A DNA stretch of 64,000 nt from Arion vulgaris (Eukaryota > Mollusca > Gastropoda > Stylommatophora > Arionidae): positions 65,876,865-65,940,864 of the forward strand of contig CM036753.1 in the NCBI GenBank assembly GCA_020796225.1, given 5' to 3'. The translations under genes were made by a program, and so were the position numbers. Numbering within the stretch: position 1 is the first letter of the stretch; each line of letters starts with the position of its first letter. This document shows positions 1 through 12,496 of this stretch, piece after piece. A model generated the notes under the pieces. The model saw only the letters and a list, made by a program, of their open reading frames with translations. It did not search any database and was not told where the DNA came from.

Positions 1-294
1 GAAACTACCCTCTACATTATTTATGCTTGGCCCCCAGTCCGGTGTTTCTCGAGGCTAGGGAAAATGCGAAGTAGAAACTGCAAATTACCACGTATCAACA
101 CGCGCCACGAAAAGGCTGATAATTCTCCTACTCCCGAACAAACTCAAAAGTGAACAGAAAAGTAAGGTCGGCAATGTAAAGATCTGACAGGCTGTACGGA
201 TCCGAACATTGGCGAAGGCCGATACTTTACATGGTGTTTTATACGAGTAAGACGCCGTCCAAGGACAAGCTTATAGGCCCCGCGAAATGTTCCT
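1..294. other. Left edge, no gene seen
   Basis: No coding exon is recognisable. The last 10 bases (285-294) are the left target-site duplication of the LINE that follows, and the sequence resumes at 3611, so this is the pre-insertion target DNA. Confidence 0.5.
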
Positions 295-3200
295 CCTCCC
301 CATGAGGCCATTACCTTGTAGTGGTGGGGAGGCTTGCGTGCTCCAATGATACAGTGAGCTATGACGGCGGGAACTTATGTTCCCGGAAGGGTTACCAAAG
401 CCGGAAAGGTCACTGAAGAGGGGACAGACGAAGCATGGTCTCCTGGTCCTCCAGGTTGGGGTTGGGCTTGGGACTAACGATCCCATCCTTTAAAAAAATT
501 AAAGTTACGGAAACAACAACAAACATACAACCTATCTACGGGCATGAAGGGCTACCAGAGTCATTGACTCACATGACTGGAAGTGGTGAAAGCCGAAAGG
601 AAGCTACTTTCATGAGGACGGAAGTCCTGAATGCCAAAACCAAGACCAGAATTGGATGCTGGAATGTAAGAACAATGTACGAAACCGAAAACTATCACAA
701 ATAACAGCAGAAATGAGAAGATATAATCTACATATCCTAGGGGTTAGCGAGAGAATGGACGGGAAATGGAAGAAGTACCACTGCAACAGGTGAAACAGTC
801 CTTTTTCTGGACGAGACGATGACCTACACCATGAAGGAGTAGCAGTAATCCTAAGAAAGGGCGTGGAAAAGTGTCTGTTAGAATGGAAACCTATCAGCAG
901 CCGCTTGATTAAGATCAGACTAAAGGGAAGCATACAAACATCACAATCCTACAATGCTATGAGCCAACTAATGATAGCGAAGATACAAAGAAAGACTCGT
1001 ACTACGAAAACCTACAAGCAGAATTAGACAAGTCACCATCCCATGATGTTATCATTGTTATGGGAGATATAAATGCGAAGGTCGGACAAGACAACACTCA
1101 TAGTTATAGAACTATGGGAAAATATGGATGTGGTATGATGAACGAAAATGGGGAACGTTTAGTAAACTTCTGCAGCATGAACAATCTCGTTATAGGAGGA
1201 ACCCTATTTCAACATTTAGATATCCACAAATTAACATGGTATTCCCTAATGGCAGAGATAAAAACCAAATAGACCATATAATGATCAATGGACCCTGGAG
1301 ATGTGGAGACCCTGGAGACTCGCTGCTAGATGTTGTAGTCAAGAGAGGTGCAGATGTTGGTAGCGACCACCACCTAGTCACAGCTTATGTCAAACTTAAA
1401 CTAAGAAAAACAGGACAACAGAAAAACTTCCAAAAGAGGTTCGATGTGGATAGACTAAAAGACACGGAAGTAAGGGATAAGTTTATAATGCAGATAAAGA
1501 ACAGATTCCAAGCCCTAGAAAGTAATGAAACTACGGATGAAACTGACAACATAGATAGAACATGGGACAACATAGCATCTATATATAGCAAGAGCAGTGA
1601 AACATGTCTAGGGTACTGCACAAAGAAAAGAAAAGAATGGATAACACCAACAACATGGAAAATAATAGACAGCCGAAGAATATTAAAAAGAAATTGTTAG
1701 AAGCAAAGTCCGAAAGACTGAAAGCAAGATACCAAGAACAGTACAAAAGCGCAAGTAAAGAAATCAAACGGGCTGTGAGAGCTGACAAAAGAATGTATGT
1801 TGAAGACCTGGCAGTACAGGCAGAAGAAGCAGCAAAAAGTGTGATCAGGGAACAGTGTACAAAATTACAAAGCTAATAAGCGGGAAACATTACAGGAGAT
1901 CAAATACTCTCATAAAGGATAAGAATGGAATACTATTGACAACGGAAAAGGAACAAGAAATACGATGGACAGAGCATTTTAAAGAATTGCTAAACAGACC
2001 ACCTCCAACGGTAGTAGCAGACATACCAGAACCAACAGAGGAATTAGAAATTGGCATTGAAACACCCAGCCGGGATGAGATCATTACAGCAATTAAATCT
2101 CTTAAGAATAACAAGGCACCAGGAATGATAACTTAAACACAGAACTATTCAAAATAGACACAGAACTTGCAGCTAATATATTGCAACCCTTGTTTACTAC
2201 TATATGGAATGCCCAAATAATACCTGATGCATGGAACAGAGGAGTCATCATCAAGATACCAAAAAAGGGCTCCCTTGCCGATTGTAATAATTGGCATGGA
2301 ATAACACTGCTTTCTGTCCCAAGTAAAATCTTAAGCAAAATCATCGTACAACGTATTACTGACGCTGTGGATAAGAAACTGAGAAAGGAACAAGCAGGAT
2401 TTCGCAGAGGACGGAGCTGTATAGGCAAATATTTGCTCTTAGAAATATCATAGAGCAATGCACAGAATGGCAAAGCAAACTCTATATCAACTTTGTAGAT
2501 TTTGAAAAGGCTTTTGATAGCATACACCGCGAAAGTCTATGGCGTATCTTAAGATGGTATGGAATCCCACTGTGTTTTATAAATATTATAAAAAGCTGCT
2601 ACAGCAAGTTTGCATGCAGTGTTGAAACTTCAGAACTAAAGTTTGAAGTAAAAACAGGCGTGCGACAAGGATGTGTTATGTCAGCCCTATTATTCAACAC
2701 TGTCATAGATTGGGTGATGCGTAAAACAACGGAAGATAAGGCAAGAGGTATTAGATGGACGCTCACATCCACTCTGGAAGACCTCGATTTTGCAGATGAC
2801 ATCGCACTCCTATCTCATACACATAGAGATATCCAGGAAAAGAACTGCCGCCTTAACCAATATAGTGAGATGGTTGGGCTGAAAATAAATCACAAGAAAA
2901 CTGAAGTAATGACTCTGAACATAGCAACCCCAGCACCAGTCAAACTAGAAGGTAAAACCCTCCGAGATACAACCGCTTTCACATACCTTGGAAGTGTAAT
3001 TAGCAATGAAGGAGGCGCTGGATCTGACATTAAAAACAGATTGAGTAAAGCACGAAGTGCATTCATGACCCTCAGACCGCCTGGAAATCTGCCCAATACA
3101 GCATCAGAACCAAGACTAGTATCTATAACAGCTGTGTGCTGTCAACTTTGCTGTACGGATCGGAATGCTGGAGAATGACAGAACAGGATATGTCCAGACT

Positions 3201-3563
3201 CTCCGCCTTTCATACAACTTGTCTGCGAAAAATCTTACGCGTGTACTGGCCGACTACTATCTCGAATCAGAATTGCTTGCCGATGCCAACAAGAGAATAT
3301 GGGCACTATCATCCGAAGACGACGCTGGAGATGGATTGGACATGTGATGCGCATGGAGACTGGCTCCGACACGAAAACTGCACTGAGATGGACTCCAGAG
3401 GGTAGGCAAAAGCGTGGAAGACCCAAGATGACCTGGAGGAGAACGATAGAGCAAGAGCTGAAGGAAATGAATCATAGCTGGAACACAATACAGAGGAAGG
3501 CCATGAACAGGGAAGAATGGTGTACGTTTGTTGTTGCCCTAAACGCCAAGGGCGTAACAGGCT

Positions 3564-3600
<37 letters not shown>
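295..3600 (+). mobile_element. Near full-length non-LTR retrotransposon (LINE), decayed
   Basis: Framed by the 10-bp direct repeat aaatgttcct at 285-294 and 3601-3610, with a (GA)n tail at 3567-3600. About 330 bp of 5' leader precede an endonuclease (RIGCWNVRTMYE near 650; GDINAKVGQD near 1066; GSDHHLVTAYV near 1360). A reverse transcriptase follows (EQAGFRRGRSC near 2390; INFVDFEKAFDSIH near 2490; TGVRQGCVMSALLFN near 2655; LDFADDIALLSH near 2780), then a C-terminal region with WRWIGHVMRM (near 3330) and GRPKMTWRR. No separate ORF1 and no RNase H domain are visible, so it is a single-ORF LINE; I do not assign its clade. The frame is broken several times (near 700, 1270, 1700, 1870, 2130, 2450, 3180), so it is not active. 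Confidence 0.9.
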
Positions 3601-3603
<3 letters not shown>

Positions 3604-3819
3604 TGTTCCTAATCCGGAACGACTTCACAGTCAGAAAGGGCAATAACAGTAGTAACTCACTGTTTGGCGTAGAACACAAAGTCCAAATATACGGCAAAGC
3701 TGATCGAAAAGACGAAGATCCGGGCTGAAATAGTCGGCAGAAAGGATCGTACCTAGGAAAGCTCACCGTAGTAAATCAAAAGCTGGCTGAAAACGGGTGG
3801 ACGGGTCTAGTCACTATGG

Positions 3820-3925
3820 GCGCATAATCGTTCAGCGTAGATCACCTGTTCTTGTCAAAGGACCAATTATATATCACAAAAAGAATGAAAAATTGGCGAA
3901 GAACGTTCGAAAAGAAGAAGAAGAT
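3820..3925 (+). mobile_element. SINE-B 3' fragment
   Basis: Degenerate match to the 3' half of the B-type elements: atatatcacaaaaagaatga, then attggcgaagaacgttcgaa and an AAGAAGAAG tail. Confidence 0.4.
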
Positions 3926-3929
3926 TTCA

Positions 3930-4160
3930 CATGTAGTTATTTGTTGTGACTGCGCTGTGCTCATTGTCTCTGGTAGATATGAAAGTAGATATAAAGTTGG
4001 AAAACAAAAAGTAGATATCAAAATGCTGTTGATCACCTGTGCTTAGTGGTCAGTGAAATTTTTGGGTACCTTAACAATGGGGCTAGCTGGTAGGTTACAG
4101 CATTTGCTTTTGCACTCTAGCCTCTATCTCTCTGTCTAGTCTTCCGTCTTCTGTGATAGC
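3930..4160 (-). repeat. Repeat also present at 45.8 kb; likely LINE tail
   Basis: The stretch with ggtaccttaacaatggggct and tacagcatttgctttt recurs at 45820-46030. The 45.8-kb copy adjoins a minus-strand LINE tail that recurs at 63250-63640, so this is probably part of the same old family. Confidence 0.45.
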
Positions 4161-4202
4161 GGTATGCATGAGGATATTTCTAGAAGCTCGAAACTATGTC
4201 AT

Positions 4203-4465
4203 CCAGCCCGTGTGGTGCCGGGGCCTGCAAGGGAAGCAAAGAATAGTACTACTGCAACCTACAATGCATGTCGTAAGAGGCGACTGATGTAGGCCCTAGG
4301 ATGCTACCCTAGTAAATAAAAAGCAGAGCAGAAATCGAATGGGCCTACTTGTGGACGCATAACTGGCACAACGTACACTCGCTTTTAGGCTCAGATCACA
4401 TACAAATTACACAGAGTGGTTGACAAGTGGTCGATGTGGAGCGTTCGAAGAAGAATAAGAAGACT
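4203..4465 (+). mobile_element. SINE-A copy
   Basis: Full-length A-type element. 5' end CCCGTGTGGTGCCGGGGCC, then gaatagtactactgc, tgtcgtaagaggcgactg, a middle ggcgcataactggcac-like block, and ttcgaagaagaataagaaga at the 3' end. Confidence 0.75.
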
Positions 4466-4582
4466 ACGTTGTCATCAATGTGCGTGTCCTTTATAGGACG
4501 TTACTCTCTTTGCAGCGCATCTAAAATTTATTCTGTCTCTAGCCAGTTCATCCACTTCGTCGATGGTCATGTTCATGGTTTA

Positions 4583-4830
4583 TTTAATATCTTGTAGCCA
4601 TCTTCTTATTGGTCTGCCTCTGCCCTGGGACCCTGCCCTCCAATACTGTTCTGTCCAGGTCATCGTAATCCTTGATGTGTCCAAAGTATCCAATTTTTCT
4701 GTATAGCATGTTGTTTATCAGGCAAGTGTCTTTAACATTCAATTCTTTCAAGACATCAGTATTCTTCCTTTTTTCTGTCCATGATGTTTCTGGGATCTTT
4801 CTGTAGCATTTAGTTTCCAAGTACTTTATT
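4583..4830 (-). pseudogene. LINE 3'-end relic
   Basis: The minus strand encodes a decayed C-terminal LINE segment with LYRKIGYFGHIKDYDDLDR and VLEGRVPGQRQ, the usual sequence just after reverse transcriptase (RKLSYFGHI...VLEGRV...GRP). Confidence 0.65.
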
Positions 4831-5089
4831 TTGTTGCGAAACTGTATATATATATATGTATAACCGTTTATTTTGTTTTTAACAGACGATCATTTGGTAA
4901 ATGTGTAGCCAATGGCGGCTCGTGATCATTTTTGTTGGTGGAGCCAGACAGAAATTTTCGGAAAAATCATGGTTTCCGTTAGGTTATATTTTAATGTATA
5001 AAATAATAAATACACGTTACACCTTATTTTTTTGGGGCACAGCCCCACTGGCCCTTAATGACGAGCCGCCACTGTGTGTAGCTGTAACG

Positions 5090-5446
5090 ATTTCTGAGTT
5101 TGCACGTGTTCTTCTTATTTTTAAGCTCATCTCTAAGTTTCACCTATGCGTAATGTTGTTGTCCGTATAGCTCTGTCATCAGCTAGTTTTGCCATTTGTT
5201 AGGATTGATAGAGACGTCCTTAATTAAGGCATCACATATACCCTTACATAGAGCAGTGGTCTGTCTTTGATGATTTTCCCTTCTTAAAGCTCACCGCACA
5301 GCAAATGTTGGGGTATGTGGCTATTATCCATTATTCTCCCATGTCCCAGTCATCTTAGGCTTCTACTGCTGAGTATTTACATGTTAGATCACAAGTTAGC
5401 ACCTTGCAGTACTTCAGAGTTGGTTATCTTGTCATACCACCTGATG
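5090..5446 (-). pseudogene. LINE 3'-end relic, same family as 21840-23146
   Basis: Close in sequence to 21890-22270: ctctgtcatcagctagt, gagcagtggtctg, cagtacttcagagttggtta and ttgtcataccacctgatg all recur in the same order. Confidence 0.65.
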
Positions 5447-5447
5447 A

Positions 5448-5670
5448 GCCCTGTAGCTAAGTGGTCTACCTTGTATTCCGAAGGTCATGGACTCCAATAC
5501 AGACTGCGCCGTTCTGTTCACGAGCGAGTGTTCTTTTCCCAGAGACTCCTAGGAATGTTGCCAGAGCTATATGGAGTTTGTGCAATATTCTCGGCAAGTG
5601 GCGTGCCATTTCTGCGGGTGGGACCGAGCCATACGGTGTAAATCCCGGTGCAATTAAGTAAATCCTTCAA
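5448..5670 (+). mobile_element. tRNA-headed SINE-C copy
   Basis: 5' head with A-box-like tgtagctaagtggtctac and a degenerate B box. The family body follows (ttcccagagactcctagg; tttgtgcaatattctcggca; accgagccatacgg; cggtgcaattaagtaaatcc). Five more copies lie in the window, all on +. Confidence 0.7.
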
Positions 5671-5739
5671 CTTTACCCCATTTAAAAACTACATTACGTT
5701 GTTTTTACGTGTTTCGACATTTCAAGAAGAATCCAGCAA

Positions 5740-6380
5740 AAATTCTGGCAAAGTGCAATAGCAAATGAAGAACTTTTAAAACGAACAAACTGTGCATTAT
5801 TGTAGACCATCATTAAAAGACGAAGAAGGAGGTAGATTGGTCATGTATGCCAGTTGCAGTAGCGTATTTCTCCATGCGCGCCATGTGTGCGGCGCACACC
5901 TATGCTAGAAGAAAGAAAATAAAGTAATTGTTCTGTTTAGTATTAATATCAACAATTACTAGAAAATATTTATAGAGTAGCTATAAGTAGCTGTACATTG
6001 TCAACTTTAAGCGACTGTGCAAACTGTCAGTCCCTATGGACACTTTATCACAAGCAATTGTGGTATTTTAATATTTAGGAGTTACGACCCTTGTTGAAGC
6101 ATGTCTCCGAAAGTCGCTCAGTGGTTTCCGTCTTAACGCGTGTAGGTCTCCGGATTCCAACATGAACTATATCGTTTTGTGAAACGGATGAGGGGAGAGA
6201 TTGGTGGATAGGCCGTGGTTTTACATAGAGAATGCGTGCGGGAAAAAAATCTGCATTAACAATTGAAGTACTTGGTGTTTAAAAGACATTGTAGGAATGT
6301 TCGACTATGTACGATTGAAAAAGGAACTTGTACTTTATTGTTCGGATGAGTTATACAATAAGTCAGCTCACGACTTACTC
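5740..6380. other. No gene seen
   Basis: No exon or intact element. A trace of LINE C-terminus (aaaagacgaagaaggaggta...gattggtcatg) is near 5815. Confidence 0.4.
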
Positions 6381-6392
6381 TAGTTTTTAGTT

Positions 6393-6552
6393 CTTCTTCT
6401 TCTTTGCGTTCGTTCTTTACGACCAATTTTAATCACTCTTTGTGATATGTTTGATCTTTGCCAAGAACGTGTATACGTTGCACATTGGTTTGGTAGGCCC
6501 CTAAAAGCAAGACTTCTATACATTTAGGACACATGCATCCGATTTCAGCCAA
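6393..6552 (-). mobile_element. Short SINE-B insertion with 12-bp TSD
   Basis: A 160-bp insert between direct repeats tagtttttagtt at 6381-6392 and 6553-6564. On the minus strand it begins TTGGCTGAAATCGGATGCAT and ends with GAAGAAGAAG. It lacks the CCGAGTGGTTACC 5' third of full B elements. Confidence 0.85.
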
Positions 6553-6889
6553 TAGTTTTTAGTTGAAAATGATCAGTTCAGAATGGTTTAAAGAAGTGTT
6601 CAAACTGGCAGAATTTATCATAAGTATTCCAGCAACTACTGCTTTTTTTTTAAAAGGTCGTTTTCAGCATTAAAGCGAATTCACAGTTATCTCAAATCCA
6701 CACAAGGTCAAGGGAGACTCTCCAGTCTTAGCATTTTGTCTAATGAAAAGAAACTTTTGAGCAAGGTTAGAATGAAGAATACATTTTACGTTGTTGTCAC
6801 AGAGAAGGTTATTGCAAAATGTAAGAAGAATTGATCTAATCAAGTGAAACATGTAAGTGGAAATATATATTATGTTAAAAGAGTGTCTT

Positions 6890-7440
6890 GAGCCTAGCCC
6901 TGCACTGGCAGGGTTGGGATTGGCTAGTCTCTCTTAGGAGGGGCGAAAAGTGAAATTAGTAGCCTGCTGATGACCCTCAGAACACACAAGTCAACCCCAC
7001 CTCCCAGCGGTGTAGACCGAGAAACTTTGACCGTGAGGTCAAAGGCTAACGGGGCAATGGCTCGCCTAGGGAGATGGACTCCCTAGGTCAGGTTTTTTTT
7101 TGTTTTTTGTCCTTGGGAGTTAACCTGACAAAAATCTCGGTGGAGGTCTGGCCCCCAGACTTGTGATATCAGTGGATTTACCCTGATATCTAAGATCCAG
7201 ACCCTCAGCTATGGGCAAATAGCCCCACTGCCTTGTGGGAGCCTCGGAGAGGCAAAGGCTATGGGAGTAAACCCAAACAGAAAATCCGGAGCGGAGCCCT
7301 AAGGCGGACAGGCATCAAGTGATGTCCTACCGGCAGCTTCTGCAACCGAACTGATACCAGATGTCGTGCTTGCACTCCTCTGGATTCTATCAGCGAGGTT
7401 GAGAGGAGGTAGTTGACGCTTGGGCAACTCAGCTATTCCA
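6890..7440 (+). mobile_element. GC-rich LINE-like 5' region
   Basis: An unusually GC-rich block with no intact frame (tgcactggcagggttgggat; tgaccctcagaacacacaag; gagatggactccctaggtca). It runs straight into a LINE 3' end. Most likely it is the leader of a LINE that lost its middle; this is inferred from position and composition. Confidence 0.4.
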
Positions 7441-7810
7441 TAAAAATCGCCCAGGCATGCGTTACGGAGAGGTCACTTCGTGGTCGACTTTGTTGACCAA
7501 ACCAACACGGAAGACAACAGTTACGGGTTTCTCTAACTTCATGCGGCATAGACAAAAACACTGGGAGCGGCTGGCCAAAGACAGGCAAGCATAGCGAGCG
7601 ACAGTGAGAGGCTCAAAAAGAAAAACAACATCACATGTGGAGGGCACAGAGAGCATCCCATGCATCGGCTCTAGTCTCCAGTTTTACCTGCAGCAACTGT
7701 GGCAAGGATTGCCACTCCAGAATAGGCCATTACAGCCACACGAAACGTTGTGATTCAGCGCAGAACATACAACGTGACGCAACACCTATTGTCTCCTGAG
7801 GCCAATGGAA
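7440..7810 (+). pseudogene. LINE 3'-end relic with Cys/His finger
   Basis: Plus-strand frames read RHRQKHWERLAKDRQA, then after a frame shift FTCSNCGKDCHSRIGHYSHT (near 7683). The CxxC...H...H finger with HSRIG-H is the usual C-terminus of one LINE group. Stops and frameshifts are present. Confidence 0.65.
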
Positions 7811-7924
7811 TGGAACTTTCGGTGCGTAATTGATCATAGTTGGCTTTTCAATTAAAAGGGTAAATAGGAGAGCACACATTCATTTTAAGTAGCAGAACAC
7901 ATATCTCGTATTATCAGGCTACGT

Positions 7925-8135
7925 CACTGGTCAGTAGGGGCATTGGCTAGGAAAGCTCTCCGGTGGACAGTGAATGGGGAAAGAAGATATGGACGTCCAA
8001 AGGAAACACGGAGAAGTATGTGGAAAGAGAACAGAAAGATTGTGGCTCGGCATGGGAAACGATTTTTAGAAAGGTGGCACAATGGAAATCTTATGGAAGC
8101 ATTATGTGTCAAACGGAACACGAAGTGGATATAGA
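7925..8135 (+). pseudogene. LINE 3'-end relic
   Basis: The frame at 7943-8134 reads ARKALRWTVNGERRYGRPKE and TRRSMWKENRKIVARHGKRF, the conserved ALRW...GKRRRGRPK.TWRR LINE C-terminus. It is cut off upstream. Confidence 0.6.
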
Positions 8136-8159
8136 TATATAGAATTCATCTGAAGAATC

Positions 8160-9495
8160 TATGACAAATATTAACCTTAAAAAAATCAGAGATAAATTTC
8201 AGATTCGATTCATTTCAATTCTCGATAGGGTATTTTCATCCGCCAACGGGTTCGATATTTCCTGCCAGTTTGTTTACTGGTTAAGTCAAATCAAGTGTAG
8301 GAAAGCGCAATTTACAATTTATGAGAATGGTTCACTAAATTAAATAGATACTACTGTTATTATATTTTACACAGCCCATTATCGTTGCAGTGTATTAATC
8401 ATACTATATTGTGTTATATCAACGATGTCTGGACGTCTTCAAACCAATGAATATATAAAACACACAAGTACATATCAGTGCTTATCATAGTTATGTTAGT
8501 ACGCATGAGTACTATTTGACCATTAGTACGCAGTACTAATAATTGTTGACACCTATATTATTTTAAATAATAAAAGTTGTTATTGCTCTTATATTATTAC
8601 ATAGACTAAAATATCAAGCGCATGTTAAAAAGAAAAGAGAGTTGACATTAATTTTGATAACATTCCTGGCACAAGGACTTCACCTTGGATCTGTATTGGT
8701 AGTCTTCGGCTTTAGAACTAAATAAGAAAGAGGGGTTTAACTTGCAAAAGATATCCTTCGTTCAGAAGTGTCCAGTCTACCAGCATGTGGAGAACAGCGG
8801 CTTCAAGAAAGGTATATCTAACTTAGTCTAGTTTGGACGAGTGTTAACAACAGTAAGATAGTGCTTCGACTACTGATCGCAGTAGCCGGGTTGGCAAAGT
8901 AATGAAATGAAACTTGAAAGTAGTGAGTGTGTAACCGGTGTAAGTGACTCTAAGTCCACTGACCACTCCAAGCCTGTCTTGGTGTCACGATATAAAATAA
9001 AAATATATTATCGTAAGCACGAATATACTATCTTGGACTATAATGCATATGCATATCTTGAAAAATGGCAACAAACAAGGACACTAAAACTTAAAAATGT
9101 TCATTTATAATTTATACAGTCAAATGACTCCACAATGTCAATGAGTGACAATGATCTGCTGAGAGTGAGAAAGTGTTGAGTTGTTATTAACAAGTTATGA
9201 TGGGCCAGATGGCAAGTGAACTATTATATACAATATACTATATATAAACTATAGCATAGCTGAAGCAGAAGATGAACTCATTTACTACTGTGTTGTGTAC
9301 TGGGGAAGGAAACTGTTTTGCAATTATTAGCAAATGAGCCAAATGCAGTTTAGTAGTAGCCTCAATATGGTCGTTTATTCAGTTCTGAAACAACAGTAAT
9401 GAAATGCCATTATATGATATTCATATTGTATTATTGTTACACATAAATAAATTATTAGTTAAATACCACATAAATACTAATAAGTGACATGTAGT
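8160..9495. other. AT-rich DNA, no gene seen
   Basis: Only short chance frames. No splice-bordered exon, recognised repeat or RNA gene could be supported. Confidence 0.5.
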
Positions 9496-9497
9496 TT

Positions 9498-9762
9498 TTT
9501 CTTCTTCTAACGCTACATATCGACCACTTGTTAACCACTGTGTCACACTGTGATTTGTATGTGATCTGAGCCTAAGAGTGATTGTACGTTGTGCCAGTTA
9601 TGCGCCTACAAGCAGGCCAGCACATCCGATTTCTGCGATGCTTTTTATTTACTAGGTAACTTCCCAGCTCCTACACCAGTCGCCAGCCTCTTACGTTATG
9701 CCTTGTAGGTTGCAGTAGTGCTATTCTTTGCTTCCCTTGCAGTACTCGGCACTGCACAGGCG
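9498..9762 (-). mobile_element. SINE-A copy, reverse
   Basis: Begins ttcttcttctaacgc...catatcgaccacttgttaac, has tgcgcctacaagcaggccag and caccagtcgccagcctctta, and ends actcggcactgcacaggcg. A possible short TSD (tagtttt) flanks it. Confidence 0.75.
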
Positions 9763-9769
9763 ACTTTTA

Positions 9770-10510
9770 GTTTTAAAAATACACATCCAAAATTCACTCT
9801 AGTAGAAACCATTCTTTCTAAATTGAAGCAATTTGAATGTCAAAATTTTGTGCTGTGTTTGTGGTCTGCACTTTTTTTATTCAGGTTCATGTTTCTGGTT
9901 GTTTACTTGATATTTCAAATCTTGCCTGCACAATGGTATACAGCTGATTCTTTTTTTTAATCTCTAACTACCAATGCATCTTTTGAATGCACAGCTTGCT
10001 CATGGGGCATCCATATTTTTAAAATATGACTGTGCTTGACCTCACATACTCTGAAAGGAGGGGTTATTATACATTTTTCTGAATAATCCTGAAGTGACAA
10101 TAAATTAATAAACATAAGTTTTGAAGGCTACCTTTGCTCTAAGGGGACCCCCCCCCTAATCCAGTGTTAAAAAGGATGATCCAAAATATACTGTAAAATT
10201 TAGAGTGAGAAAGGCTAGATAAAAAGGTAAATAGACATGCACTACAGTATACATGAATCTTCTGTGGAAACTTTTGAAGTACAAAATACCATGCAACCAT
10301 TCTGAAGATTTTCAACAATTTTGATATCATGTTGAGATAGAAGCAACCTCACCTAGTTGACATGCCTGAAAACCACATTATTACACACTATACAATTTAA
10401 TTACATAGGATGTCACTATGTGTGGCTCTGCATTTTTTGGGGCCTCAATCAACTGTCACACTATGTGGTGCGGTGTCTATAAGTAGTAAAATGGTACAGT
10501 TCCTACCCAA
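9770..10510. other. AT-rich DNA, no gene seen
   Basis: Chance frames only. A C-rich run is at 10146-10157. Confidence 0.45.
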
Positions 10511-10523
10511 TTGCTAGGATACA

Positions 10524-10774
10524 TGTCCGTGTGGTGCCGGTCCGCTAGGAAGCGAAGAATAGTACCACTGCGACCTACAAGGCATGTTGTAAGAGGCAAC
10601 TGATGTAGGGTCTAGGAAGCTAATCTAGTAAATAAAAGCATTGCAGAAATCGGATGTGCTCGCCTACTTGTAGGCGCATAACTGCCACAGTGTACAATTG
10701 CTCTTAGGTTTGGATGACATGCAAATCACACAGAGTGGTTAACAAGTGGTCGATACGGAGCATTCAAAGAAAAA
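10524..10774 (+). mobile_element. SINE-A insertion with 11-bp TSD
   Basis: 251-bp insert between gctaggataca at 10513-10523 and 10775-10785. It starts tgtccgtgtggtgccgg and ends cattcaaagaaaaa, so it marks both ends of the A unit. Confidence 0.88.
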
Positions 10775-10789
10775 GCTAGGATACAAATA

Positions 10790-11365
10790 CTAACCAAGAG
10801 CTCAGCATGAGTAAATGAGGGAAGGCTACTTTTGATGAAGCTCCCTCATAAATGAATTATTGGAGCCAACATCCCAGAGGACATGAAATTGCGATGATTT
10901 GATAATTCGTGTTACTGGTAGAAAAATTGACAATTGCATGCACATGAAAATCAGTGGCATTTTCTTGAGAAGCTGTCAGATGTATTAGGAAAAGAGTATC
11001 TCATAGCTGGCGACTTAGCATTTCTCAAAGAGTTGGGACAAGTTACAGCAAGAAATGGATTGTTTTGAGCCATTCAGTACTTCTTACCACTTGATTATAA
11101 ATACCAATGAACTTGACATTTAGAGTTTATAAAGTTGATAACAAAAAATTTATTTAAAAAATTTGATGTATCTATTTGATATTACTACAGTTATTACTAA
11201 ACAGCACAACTTCTTAATAATTGCAGTTACTTTATCATTGTCAATTCTCAGGGGCGACACATCACAAATGCAGCAAGAAAACTAGCCACAGAAGCAGCCC
11301 CACCGAAGCAAAATGTTCCTCCTCCAAATACACATTCAGCGTCAAAGTCGTAAGATTGTTTGATA
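10790..11365. other. No gene seen
   Basis: AT-rich unique DNA; no supportable feature. Confidence 0.4.
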
Positions 11366-11367
11366 TA

Positions 11368-12496
11368 CAGTAGAACCCGTTATGTCGCCGCCTAGGGTTT
11401 GCCAAAAGCTCGGGATAACCGATGATCGAGATAAACGAAACCAATATGGCGGCAAAATATTAACATGTGCTTGAAATTTCTTTATGTACATGATGTGCGT
11501 TAATAAATGAGAATGTACATGCACGTGTTATTTGTTTGATGAAGCGATCGGCATGCTATAAAAATGTTCCGAGTCTCATAGGTATCCAAAATTGTGCGCA
11601 TTTGAGTCTTCAGCCATGAATCCACTTGTTCCTGTTGAACCATAGCGCCTCTCCACAAATTGCTTTGAAGACAATGTTGTGCCTCTTTTTGAAACAATCC
11701 AGCCACCCCTGACTTGCTTTAAAGTCAGGGTGTCCTAGCTTTGCAGCAAGGATGTCCGCCTTCTCCATCAGCAAGGGACCATTGACGGGAAGGTTTGTTG
11801 CTCGCGTATTTGTGAACCATTGAAACACTGCATCGTCGACATCTTTGTGCTCAGCCACTCTAAGTTTTTTCTTGCTGGATCAAAGACAGACTTCTTGTAC
11901 ATTTGCTTTATCACATCTGCCTTCTTTTTCCATCCTGAAATGGTGTTTGCTGGAATGCCATGCTGACGACTGAGGTCTGCCGGTTTTGTTCCTTTTTCTA
12001 GCTGCAGTATGATTTCATACTTTTTCTCTAATGACTGATTCTCCAGTTTTCTCTTAACAACTCCAGACATTTTTAGAATGGAAAAATAAACAGAATAGCT
12101 ACAGCATATTATCCTTCAGACAAGGAACTCACGTGAACTCAGCACATGCGCAGTGAACCAAGCTAGGTAAATTAAAAATCAAAATACTGTGTTCTTGCAA
12201 AATGGGATCTCCATTCCCACAAAAGAAACTTACATGAGTCAACACCTGCCAATATTGGACTGTATATATTACTGTAGCATAAGTTAACACCCATGGTCAT
12301 GGGGATCGAGATAACCAACGTTAAGTGGCAAATTTGGCCTCTTTTGTGCTTGAGATATTAGGGTTCGCGACATAAAAGAATCGAGATATCCGATGAGTAA
12401 ATGCTAAGACAAAGAGAGAATTTGCGTTCCACTTCAAAAGCGTCGACTTAATAGGGTTGGCGAGTTAACCAAGGTCGAGATAAGTGGGTTCTACTG
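11368..12496 (-). mobile_element. Internally deleted Tigger/pogo DNA transposon
   Basis: Terminal inverted repeats CAGTAGAACCC (11368-11378) and GGGTTCTACTG (12486-12496), each bordered by TA (11366-11367 and 12497-12498), the target duplication of the Tc1/mariner/pogo group. At 1129 bp it is about half the usual Tigger length. It keeps the DNA-binding part of the transposase but no DDE catalytic domain. Confidence 0.88.
11610..12070 (-). pseudogene. Tigger transposase N-terminus (CENP-B-type HTH), broken
   Basis: Starting at 12070, the frame reads VKRKLENQSLEKKYEIILQL and GTKPADLSRQHGIPANTISG, the psq-type helix-turn-helix. A frameshift around 11770-11858 leads into LLMEKADILAAKLGHPDFKA and GWLDCFKKRHNIV, the CENP-B-type second helix-turn-helix. 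It ends before any catalytic domain. The intact protein would bind the element's ends in the nucleus. Confidence 0.87.

Noticed and set aside
8160..8345. Open frame of 60 codons (MTNINLKKIRDKF...)
   Set aside because: No similarity I recognise, no introns or signals, and typical of chance frames in AT-rich DNA.
10139..10330. Open frame next to a C-rich run
   Set aside because: No similarity, no splice context, low-complexity start.
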